Positions 46,311 to 56,322 of a stretch of 64,000 bases of DNA are shown here, in pieces; positions within the stretch are counted from its first letter, which is position 1, and each line of letters opens with the position of its first letter. The notes under the pieces were generated by a model, which saw nothing but the letters and a program-made list of their open reading frames with translations, did no database searches and was not told the DNA's origin. The position numbers and the translations under genes are program-made. Location: the NCBI GenBank assembly GCA_036927565.1, contig JAYESD010000006.1, positions 100,599,353-100,663,352 on the forward strand, given 5' to 3'. The DNA comes from Tuctoria greenei. Taxonomy: Eukaryota > Streptophyta > Magnoliopsida > Poales > Poaceae.

Positions 46311-46319
46311 TAATTTGTC

Positions 46320-47710
46320 TTTTGCAGGCCTATTCATCTGGTGGAGCTAAATGGGTGCTAGACAGTGGATGCACCAATCACATGACCGGAGGAAGAAGAA
46401 TGTTCATGGAATATGAAGAAAATGAAGATCCAAGCGAAGGCATTTACTTTGGTGATAACAGTCAAGAAAGGGTGCTTGGTACCAGTAAAATTGCAATTTA
46501 ATCAAAACATACTCTTGCTCATGTTTTACACGTTGATTCCTTGAATTATAACCTTTTGTATATATCTCAATTATGTGACAAAGGTTATAGTTGTTTATTC
46601 ACTAATGAGGGTGTGATCGTCTCTAGAAGGAATGATAACTCGGTTGCATTTAAGGGTGTGTTAAAGGGAAAACTTTATCTAGTTCACTTCAACAAAGATA
46701 AAGCCTAACTTGACACATGATTGATTGCAAAGACCAAGATGGGTTGGTTGTGGCATATATGGCTAGCAAATGTTGGTATGAGGAATTTTCAAAAACTTCT
46801 AAAAGGCGATCACATCTGTGGTTTAAAGGATGTTGTTTTTGAGAAAGACAAACCTTGTAGCGCGTGCCAAGCCGGGAAGCAAGTAGGAGCACCCCATCCT
46901 GCGAAGAATGTCATGACTACAATAAGACCACTCGAGCTCCTTCACATGGACCTATTTGGTACAATTGCTTACATAAGCATCGGCGTAACAAATACGGTTT
47001 AGTCACTATTGATGATTTTTCTTGCTTCACGTGGGTTTTGTTTTTGCATGATCAGACAGAAACTCAAGGTACCATCAAAAAGTTCATAAATAATGTTCAA
47101 AATGAATTCTCATTGAAGATCAAGAACATACGAAGTGACAATGAACGGAGTTCAAGAATACCCAAGTTAAGGAGTATCTAGACGAAGAAGGGATAAAGCA
47201 CAAGTTTTCAGCACCATATTCTCCTCAACAAAACGGAGTAGCCGAAAGGAAGAACCGAACCCTCATTGATATGGCGAGTACAATGCTCGATGAATACAAT
47301 ACTTCGGACCGGTTTTGGGCCGAAGCGGTTAACACCGCGCGACACGCCTTAAACTGACTATATCTTCATCGCTTACTCAAGAAAACATCGTATGAACTAC
47401 TCACTGGTAACAAGCCGAATATTTCATACTTTCAATTTTTTGGTTCTAAATGTTATATTTTGAACAAGAAGCCTAGGACTTCAAAGTTCGTTTTGAAGTC
47501 TGATGAAGGATTCTTACTTGGCTATGATTCGAACTCCTACGCCCAACGTTTCTTCAACAAGGCCTCCGGACTTGTTGAAGTAGCACGTGACATGGTGTTC
47601 GATGAAACTAACGGCTCTCAAGAAGAGCAAGTTGATCAATGTGTGCTATATCAAGAAGAAGTTCCATGTCAAGCATTGAGAAGAATGGCGTTGGGCGATG
47701 TTCGACCATA
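46320..47710 (+). pseudogene. Copia protease and integrase, broken (element J)
   Basis: The protease active site VLDSGCTNHM lies near 46357. The integrase finger has LWHIWLANVG, with His replaced in the usual HxRLxH pattern, and CSACQAGK near 46860. The core has HMDLFGT (46943) and RSDNE (47136) and then, after a frameshift, QQNGVAERKNR (47226). Stops are near 46500, 46706, 46717 and 47356, with frameshifts near 46990 and 47140. The usual linker (SGLVEVARDMVFDETNG) runs to a TAA at 47709. Confidence 0.9.
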
Positions 47711-49543
47711 AGTGCCACCTCCAAATGCAAATGAAGAAGATGAACCACAAGTGGTGGATAATGATCAAGGGGGAGCTTCCACACAAGATCAATCTCAAGA
47801 TAATCAAGGTGATCAAGACATCAATGAGAGCAACTATCTAGGGGGAGAAGAAGATGATGAACATGAAGATTCAAGACCACAAGTGCCACACCTGAGAGTA
47901 AATCAATGCATCCAAAGAGATCACCCCGTCGACAACATAATCGGTGACATCCAAAAGGGAGTAACAATTCGATCTCGTATAGCTAATTTTTGTGAACATT
48001 ACTCGTTTGTATCCTCTTTGGAACCACACAGGGTTGAAGATGCATTAAAGGATCCGGATTGGGTGATGGCGATGCAAGAAGAATTGAACAACTTCAAAAG
48101 GACCAAAGTGTGGGAACTTGTTGAAAGACCCAGGTTCAACAATGTCGGCACTAAATAGGTCTTCCACAATGAGCAAGACGAACACAGGGTGGTGACAAGG
48201 AACAAGGCACGACTTGTGGACAAAGGGTATTCACAAGTCGAAGGTTTGGATTTCGACGAGACTTTTGCTCCCGTAGCTAGGCTTGAAACGATTCGTATAT
48301 TACTTGCATATGCTACTCACCCTGATTTCAAGCTTTATCAAATGGACGTGAAAAGCGCCTTTTACAACAGACCAATTAAGGAGGAGGTGTACATTGAGCA
48401 ACCCCCCGGGTTTGAGGGTCAAGAGTTCCCTGATCATGTATTCAAACTGCGTAAGGCTCTCTATGGCCTCAAACAAGCTCTTAGAGCTTGGTATGAGTGC
48501 CTTAGATATTTTTTGATTGAAAATGGTTTAAAGATTGGTAAAGCTGATTACACCTCGTTTACTAAGCATTTTGATAATGATCTATTCATTTGCCAAATCT
48601 ATGTTGATGATATTATATTTGGTTCAACTAACAAATATTTTTGTCAAGAATTTAGTAAGATTATGACAGATAGGTTCGAGGTGTCCATGATGGGAGAGTT
48701 GAGATACTTTTTGGTATTCCAAGTGAAGCAACAAAAGGAAGGGACGTTCATAAGCCAAACAAAGTACATTCTCAAGAAATTTGGCATGGACAAAGCAAAG
48801 CCCATAAAGACTCCCATGTCGACGAATGGACACTTGGATCTCAATGAAGACAGACCAAACGTGGATCAAAAGGTATATCGTTCCATTATTAGATCCTTAC
48901 TTTATTTATGTGCATCTGGGCCTGATATCATATTGAGTGTATGTTTGTGTGCAAGATTTCAAGCCAATCCTGAGGAATGTCATTTGACAGCCGTAAAAAG
49001 GATCTTGCGATATTTAGTTCATACACCCAACCTAAGCCTTTGATATCCCAAAGGTTCAAAATTAAATCTCATTGGATACTCCGATGCAGATTATGCCAGA
49101 TGCAAAGTAGATAGAAAAAGTACCTCCGGTACTTGCCAATTCCTAGGTAGATCCCTAGTTTCTTGGTCCTCCAAGAAACATAACTTCATTGCATTATCCA
49201 CGGCCGAAGTGGAGTATGTTGCAGCCGGGAGTTGTTGTGCACAACTCCTTTGGATGCAACAAACTCTAAGGGATTATGGTTACAATATGAGCTGTATTCT
49301 ACGTTTTTGTGATAATGAGAGTGCCATTAAAATTGCCCATAATCCCGTTTAGCACTCTAGAACCAAACACATATACATCCGGCATTACTTTTTGAGAGAT
49401 CACTCAATGAAAGGAGACATAGCAATTTCCCATGTCAACACTGGAAAACAACTAGCTGATATCTTTACCAAGCCACTTGATGAAAAACGTTTTTGTGAGT
49501 TTTGAAATGAACTAAATTTCCTTGATGCTCGGAACGTGGCTTG
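47711..49543 (+). pseudogene. Copia reverse transcriptase and RNase H, broken (element J)
   Basis: An acidic linker to about 48040 is followed by RT (MAMQEELNNFKR 48068; LYQMDVKSAF 48333; intact YVDDIIFGS 48601) and RNase H (GYSDADYARCKVDRKSTSG 49073; DNESAIKIAHNP 49312). In-frame stops are at 48156, 49039, 49350 and 49503. All catalytic motifs I can check in RT are kept. Confidence 0.92.
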
Positions 49544-49785
49544 AAAACTTGCATACCTGTATGCCATCGTCAAAATCATGTTGATTGTATTGAAAAATCA
49601 TTCCTCTCTATTTTTCTTTGAATACTATGTTAACTACTTGATCTTGGTGAATTATGGTCATAGCTTGATTGTTGTATGTTTATTGATCATATTCATCAAG
49701 GTTATTTGTGTGTTTTTGCCCCCTATTTTCTTTTTAAGCACCTTCAAATATATACGAAAGGTATATTTGTTTCTGTCCTAGTGAC
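49544..49785 (+). other. Spacer after RNase H (element J)
   Basis: AT-rich, with no coding feature. Confidence 0.5.
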
Positions 49786-50360
49786 CATAGACTAGTCCGT
49801 GGTTACCCTGGACTAGTCCGCACAATGGAGACTAGTCCGCTGAGATTTTCAGTAGTCCGGACTAGTCCGACAGACCATGGACTAGTCCAATTTTTCGAGT
49901 CCATAACCCTAGAGCCGGCGCAAACCTAATCTTCTACCTCACAACTCTCCTCACGTTGTCTCTCTTCACTCGAGTGCTCCCAAGGCGATTTCATGAAATC
50001 TCCATCAAATCCACTCAAGTTTCAGTGGGAATTTATCTATTGCAAGGGGATCGAAGACCACAGACTTGTCCGCATCAAAACTCCTTTAACGTCGCGAATC
50101 GAAGGATTTGGTAAAAATTTTCTCCAAATCCTAGAAAATTTGATTTTCCTTGTTTTTTGTTCAAATAGCCTAGTTGTTCCTGTCAATACATGATCACTTG
50201 TACTAGTACAACTACATTGCTCTGTTTTTGCGTTGATAAACTCCATTATCCTGTTAGTTAGGGTTCGAGCAGCTGAATATCGGACTAGTCTGTTATCAGT
50301 GCGGACAAGTCCGATACCCCGGACTAGTCCGCACCTGAGCAACGGACAAGTCCGATGTTA
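49786..50360 (+). promoter_or_regulatory. LTR-type palindrome cluster before the 3' ORF (element J)
   Basis: Copies of GGACTAGTCCG or GGACAAGTCCG occur near 49790, 49811, 49829, 49857, 49876, 50282, 50302, 50318 and 50342, the same motif that fills this element's LTRs. The first group is followed by a CT-rich leader (49930-49990), the second by the ORF start at 50450. No clear TATA box is seen. A role as internal promoter is inferred by analogy to elements C and H. Confidence 0.55.
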
Positions 50361-50449
50361 GCTGAACAAAACCCTAATCTTCTTCAACTCAATGCCTTTC
50401 CTTGCTACCAATCCTTATTTATGTCATGTATAACCTTCTTGTCAGGACA

Positions 50450-51984
50450 ATGTCGAGCTCAAATGATGATATCTCTGACTTTGCGACCGAATTGGATCAA
50501 GAAGTGTTGCCTCGAATGACGGATTCTCGCTCCAACAAAAGATAAGAGCGTGCTATCGAGCCTTCATCCATCCCACCTAGGGTGCGGTGAAAGGTTATGG
50601 CCAAGAAACCAACTTCAAAGGTGAAAGATATGGTTGGTCCTAGTTCGGCGGCTCCTCGCCAAACTAAGGGAAAAGGCAAAGGAATTGCCTCCAGCCCGAT
50701 TGGCCCCCTCGAGATGACTGCTCCAAGACGGGGGAATAGGGACCCCTCGGAGCAAAAGTTCAATGGTAAAGGAAGTGATGTGGCTTGGAAGCTGAGGAAA
50801 ATTGATGCTTATAGTGATGGCAAAAAGGCAGTTGATCCTAGATTTTGGAGCAACTTCCACGCGGACTACCTTCAGACTTTAGTGGTCCGCAACCAATGGA
50901 TTGACTGGACACACTTTGAGAGAAATAGTTGTCAAGCCTTTGATGAAGTGATAGAGGCTGTGGAGAGACATGGCCTCAAGGACTTGTTTGCTTTCAGGTA
51001 TAACTGGAATGATGAGGTCATCGCTCAATTCTTTGCAACTTGCTACTTTGCCAGCGATGAAGAAGAGAGAGTGACTTGGATGACACAAGGATCCAAGTAC
51101 GCTGTTACTTATGATGAGTTTGCTAGGTTGCTGCACCTTGAGGACGCCGGCAGTAATGAGGTCATTATTCACAATATTGGTGTTTTGGAGAAGGACAAGA
51201 TGGACTTTCTCTATGATACTTGCCTCAAGTACAATCCTCCCTCAACCAAGAACATGAAACCTTTCTTCATGGTTCTCAATAGAGTGCTCCGGAAGACCAT
51301 TGCTCCAAAGGATGGAGATGCAGGGAGTGTCCAAGGTTACTTGAGAACCTTGATGAAAGTGATTAGCAAGAAGAGGAAGTTTGACATCTTTGACTACATC
51401 TGGAACGACATGGTAAACATCTCCTGCACCCCTAATCGCTCCTGTGGCTATGCACCGTACATCATGTTTATGATAGAGAAGGTCACAAGAATTGAGTTTG
51501 TGAAAGATGTCAAGCATACTGCTCTAAGGCCTCAGAAGACTCCTCAAGCCACTCTCCCAACTGCTCCCTCACCTGCCTCAGCTGAAGAACATCCAGAGAG
51601 AGCCCAAGGAGAGATCAGACCTCCATCAAGCTCAAGGGCCCCTCCTTCTAACAAAGGAACAGCCAGTGGGATCATGTAGTACCTGGCTGCTATTTTTAGC
51701 TCTTGCCGGAAAGCTGAAGTGAAGCTCCACAAGTTGAACAAGGCAAGGAAAGAGGACATGAGGTACATGAAGGAAAATGTAAAGCCATATATCAAAAGCT
51801 AGAGATTGAGTCTGTTGGGTCTCCAGTCATCTCAGAGGACTCCACCTCAGACTTCTCGGAGCTTCCACCTCTTTCTCTTTCTGAACTTGCATACTTTGGC
51901 ATTGGGGGCACGACGAGTGGCTCTCACCCTCCTCCTCCTCAGCCTGATGATGAAGAAGACGAGAGGACCGATAACGCGGAATGA
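50450..51984 (+). pseudogene. 3' ORF of Sirevirus-like element J, mostly open
   Basis: The ATG at 50450 is followed in frame by TAA (50543) and TGA (50588), then 360 open codons (50597-51676). A TAG at 51677 and a frameshift near 51795 come before the frame closes at 51984. The N-terminus is basic with Gly/Lys repeats (KGKGKG). The core has FRYNWNDEVIAQFFATCYF, VTYDEFARLLHLED and FDIFDYIWNDMVNI. A Pro/Ser linker, a charged coiled coil (51690-51790) and an acidic Pro-rich tail follow. It resembles the Transposase_32 (putative plant transposon protein) family by eye. No membrane segment or signal peptide is visible. Confidence 0.7.
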
Positions 51985-52017
51985 GCTGGCGACGACGTTT
52001 AGATTCCCCCTCTCCTT

Positions 52018-52053
52018 CTTTTTGGTGCCTTGATGCCAAAGGGGGAGAGATTT
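52018..52053 (+). promoter_or_regulatory. Conserved hairpin and purine tract after the 3' ORF (element J)
   Basis: TTGATGCCAAAGGGGGAGA (52030-52048) is identical to 34566-34584 in element H and follows GGTGCC, with which GATGCC can pair imperfectly. Confidence 0.6.
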
Positions 52054-52462
52054 AGGGGGAGTCTTAGGTTCTAGCAATAGGTTGAGAGATGAGAGCTCAT
52101 TTTGTGTTTCTTTTGGTGCTGTAAAACTCTTATTATGTTCACATTATGCTTATGCACATGTTTGTGGAGTTTGTGATAATGCTTTGTTATGATCTATGTT
52201 ACAGCTCTGAAATGATCTATGTTAATGCTCTAAAATCAATATACATACTTGATAATCTTGATGTTGTTATGATTATGCCATTTACCTCATTCACATCATG
52301 ATTATTGCTCACACACACATAGTTTTGCACCCCACCATAAAGAGTGCACATATGTCCTATGTTTGCATTGCCTATTTTGTTACAAGTTCATATGTGCACA
52401 CTTTATGAAAATCTGAATTTTTATCATATTTGTGTAATCTCAATTGGTTATCATCAATCTCC

Positions 52463-52475
52463 AAAAAGGGGCGAT
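52463..52475 (+). promoter_or_regulatory. Polypurine tract (element J)
   Basis: AAAAAGGGGCGAT directly before the 3' LTR; a C interrupts the purine run that is intact in element H. Confidence 0.75.
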
Positions 52476-54018
52476 TGAAAGTGCATCTAGGCATCCCTTG
52501 TGGGTTTTGCTTGGTTTATGACAAACAAATGAGATCCTAACAAAATTGTTGAGATGAGCGCAAATTTTAAAGAAAATTAGGAGGAAAGCTCAAAAAGAAA
52601 GGAGAATGAGGAATGAAAAGAATAAGAGCTCAAGAGCTGAAAAGAATAGTTTATTTTGTATGGAGTGTGTTGAAGAAACACACCCCAAGAGCTCAAGCAA
52701 AAGAGATCTCACTCACTACACAAAAGTCTGCACATGCGAACTAGTCCGATATCACCACGAACTAGTCTGATATGTCTCTGACTAGAAACGGACAAGTCTC
52801 CCCAGTGCGGACTTGTTCGCAGGTACTCCAGTTTAAACAGCAACGGACTAGTCCGATATCGCCACGGACTAGTCCAATAATCTTTTGACTAAAATCGGAC
52901 AAGTCCTCCAAGTCCGGACTTGTCCTTAGACCCACAATTTTTCACGACAACGGACAAGTCCAATATCTATCGGACTAGTCCGAAAACTCTCTAACAAAAT
53001 TGGACAAGTCCTCCAAGTTCGGACTTGTCCTAAATTCTACATGAGGTTCACCACATCGGACTAGGACGATATGTGTCGGACTAGTCCGAACACTTCCAGT
53101 GCCCAGATCGGACTAGTTCACACATTTACAGACAAGTCAAATATCTCTGAACACTTAGGGTTTTCCACACGCCGCACACCATACAAGTTCGGTGTCCACC
53201 ACGGACTAGTCCGGACATCGCAAACCCTAACGATAACTTTTGGAGACCGTTGTATAAATAGAGGTGTACGGCCCTACAACCATAACTCTTGACCCCGTGC
53301 ACCGTCACACCTTCCAAGAGCCCAAAATACACATCTCTCCACACATCCTAAGCCTACAAAGATCAAATCTTTGAGGATTAGCAATTGATCAAAGGAGAGA
53401 CTTGTTCCACACGATTTTGAGCTCTTGGATTTGAATCTCTCGCACACACTTGTTGTTTATTGCATATCTTTGGAGTGTGTTTGGTGGTGTTCTTCATTGT
53501 AAATCTTGGGGAGCCCTCAACTCGTGAGAAGGCCCCTTAAACAAGGTTATTTGCCCCTTTGTGATTAGTGGAAGAGAATCGGCCTCCGTTGCGATTTGAC
53601 AAGGGTAGGGTTGGTGAAGACCCGGTCCTCCGTGGACTCCTCAACGTGGATGTAGGTTTCCTTCATGGGAATCGAAGCACAGGATAAAATCGTGTCTCAC
53701 AATTTTTTTCATTGCTCATCATATTCTAGGGTTTACCTAATCTTGTGTAACATATGTTGAAACATTGAAATCAAACTTACTCTGTGCCATACCTAGTCTC
53801 ATTGTCGTGATACATTCAAGTTACAAATTACTTTGCGCTGCATAGGGCACTAGAATTGAAATCATCGATCAAACCTGATCGTTCTTGTGCACGTATACTG
53901 GACTAGTCCAGACAGTACCGGACTAGTCCGATCTCTCTGTATTTGATCGATTTGTTAAGTTTTTCAGGATCCGACAAAATTTTAAAAAGCCTATTCACCC
54001 CCCTCTAGGTTACATTTA
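52476..54018 (+). repeat. 3' LTR of element J
   Basis: 1543 bp, TGAAAGTGCATCTAGG...ACATTTA. It has GGACTAGTCCG palindromes at 52735-53220 and 53898-53930 and a TATA box TATAAATA at 53253-53260. Confidence 0.92.
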
Positions 54019-54149
54019 GGATCCACGACAGGGGAAAAAAGGGAAGGAAAGAAGAGAAAGAAGAGAAGGAAAGAAGGAGCCGCTGTCCGCCGGAGATCGT
54101 CGTGCCACCAGAGGATCATTGAGCCGTCTACTTCGTCTACACACTACTA

Positions 54150-54660
54150 CAATAAGCCTCATCACAGGCGGCTCCAAACCTATTATCACAAACGGCTTTT
54201 AAAACCGCCTGAAACGAAGAGCCTGTGATAATCCGCAATTTCACAGGCGGAGAAGTGATACCGCCTGTGAAGACAAATTATCATAGGCGGTTCTTTACTT
54301 AGGCTGGCCGCCTATGAAGACATTTTATCACAGACGGGTCGTGCAGCATATATAACCGCCTATGATAAATGTCTTATCACAGGCGGGTATTGAAGCATAA
54401 CTAACCGCCTATGATAATGTGTCTTCACAGGCGGGTATTGAAGCATAACTAACCGCCTATGATAATGGTGTTATCATAGGCGGACGTTTACCTACATCAG
54501 CCATCTGTGAAGACCTTTTAACGTAGACGGTTTCTACCATAACAGTCACTGCCTGTGAAAATTAGGTTATCACAGATGGTTCTTTACTTGTATCTAGTCG
54601 CCTGTGATAATTGTTTTTCACAGTCATGCCTAGCCGTTGGTTAATAACCTCCTGTGATAA
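54150..54660. repeat. Subterminal hairpin repeats of CACTA K (left)
   Basis: About nine units of roughly 60 bp, each with TATCACAGGCGG and an inverted ACCGCCTATGATAA partner, so each unit can form a hairpin. These are likely transposase binding sites. Confidence 0.85.
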
Positions 54661-54855
54661 GGTATAACCTAAGCAGTACTACTGCTGTTATTTCTAATTT
54701 CCAGGTCAATTCAATATAATCACAGAACAAAAAACAACAATATCATCACAGAACAAAAGTCAACAATATTATCATCACAGAAGTCAATTTCACTAAAACA
54801 ATATACATATGTACAAGTTACAGATACAATTCATCTCAAAGTTTACAAGTTTTCA
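54661..54855. other. 3' flank of the Ulp1 gene
   Basis: AT-rich with CATCACAGAA repeats (54715-54785). No gene. Confidence 0.5.
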
Positions 54856-56200
54856 CTAAAAACTGTTTCTATTGGCATAGTCGCAAAGTTCTGGCACATC
54901 AGCTGCTGCACAATTCTTATCAAAGAACTTCGCTTTTTTGTGCAAAATTTCACGACGAATGAACTGACAGAGTTCAGCAGCAATCCTGTCGGCTCCTCCA
55001 CTAGGAATACTTCTACAAACCGGCCATTCTTTGTTCAGATTCTTCGTGTGCTGCAATATAACACATAACAAGGTTTAGAATATATTGGTTTGAACAATCT
55101 CAAAGTATAGATCAAAGTGAGAGTATACAGGAATTTATTTGGTATTTTTGGAGCAGTTGTACTATGAGCAATTGAATTTTGAAGTTGGAATCAAAATATG
55201 AAAATAATGTTTCCGGTAATATTGAACAGCAGAGAATATAAGCATTAAACTATGCTAGTTACAATGAAAATGAAACACAAAAGTAAGAAAATAAGGTATC
55301 GACATTAAGGATAACTTACATCCTCACGATTCACTCTATATACGCCGACGGTCTGAATATGCTCGCATACATAATACCCGCATAAGACACTCCCAGCAGG
55401 CTGCTTCGGACAAGCATAATACGTTTTAATGTTCATTGCATTCGTATTAGGAGGTCTCTGACCGTCAAGCTGTTCCGCGTAAAACCGCCAAGCGCTGTAA
55501 TACAAGAAATGTCATATAAAACTTGTCAACACATTCTAAATGTGCGTAAATTAAAATTATTGAATAAACGTACAGTTTCAAAATGGAAAGGAAATCTTTG
55601 TAACGATCTGGTGAGAAATCGGCCGAGTCCAAGACTGTTGCCATTCCCTGCGTTGGCTTGATGAAGATCATTATGTAGTGATTACTGCAAACATACAAAC
55701 ACACGTGTTAACAATTACCAATAATTGCTATTTCAATGTCATGTGTCAAACTTACTCGAAGTGGTACGGAGCCTTTACGAAGTCCTTGCCGTCTCTGACA
55801 AATAAACATCGCATGTCCTATGTAAGCTGCAACTTCTGTCTTTCTATCCTTCTTAAGTTTTGCAATTGCTTTTTCAAAATCTCTTTTGTTCATGTGTTTG
55901 TACTGTCCTGAGTCTCGATTCGCCTGGACATCGAATAATGACTTTGCAATCCTAGTAGGGTCAAGGATACCTGTCTTGTGCTCCAACTTTTCATTATCCA
56001 TGTATTGCATCCTATTGAAGAAGTCCAGAATTGTTATAATCTCATGAAATGCGTATGCGTGTAGTAAGAAAAGCAAATACAAAATATTAGAGCACTTACA
56101 AGCACCAGACGAGTAGCAGGTTTATTTCGAGCATGCCCCGATGGAAAAGGGAATGCAACTCTTCAAATAAAATGACTCGTTTATCTACTCCAGAGCTCCA
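54856..56200 (-). pseudogene. Ulp1-type (C48) cysteine protease exons of CACTA K
   Basis: Minus-strand exons with plausible splice sites. About 56190-56098 reads RVILFEELHSLFHRG up to a GTAAGT donor. 56015-55745 reads KTGILDPTRIAKSLFD, has a 1-base frameshift near 55795 and ends at a GTAAGT donor. 55682-about 55570 has HYIMIFIKP and VLDSADF, the His and Asp of the triad. 55503-55316 has CPKQPAGSVLCGYYVCEH, the Gln and catalytic Cys. 55052-54856 is the C-terminus, stop at 54856. Ulp1 proteases cleave SUMO-like proteins. Grass CACTA elements often carry this domain downstream of the Transposase_24 part, as here. Confidence 0.82.
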
Positions 56201-56322
56201 GAATGCTGCTTTTGGAATACAAAATGTGACGCAATTAAGACCATATTTTGTGACTCATGCATTCTTCTGAGCTGGACGGGTTGTTTGCTAAGTTGTACGG
56301 ATGTCATGAACGGCTGTCCATT

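Larger units (their letters stand above)
42548..54018 (+). mobile_element. Sirevirus-like copia retrotransposon J
   Basis: LTRs at 42548-43916 (lacking about its first 130 bp) and 52476-54018 match. Between them are a primer site, gag, protease, integrase, RT, RNase H, a 3' ORF and a purine tract. No target duplication can be checked because the 5' LTR start is deleted. The 3' LTR ends TA instead of CA. It shares gag and LTR motifs with element A. All domains are present but many stops and frameshifts make it defective. Confidence 0.92.
41839..54141 (+). mobile_element. LTR-like sequence I with heat-shock-element array, split by J
   Basis: TGTAACATCCTGATTTT at 41839 has the look of a grass gypsy LTR start. 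It is followed by AT-rich DNA, a TA microsatellite, an array of heat-shock-type motifs, a TATA box and leader-like sequence to 42547. After element J the sequence resumes at 54019 as a purine-rich leader and is cut by CACTA K at 54142. No second copy, primer site or coding region is seen, so the LTR call is tentative. Confidence 0.45.
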
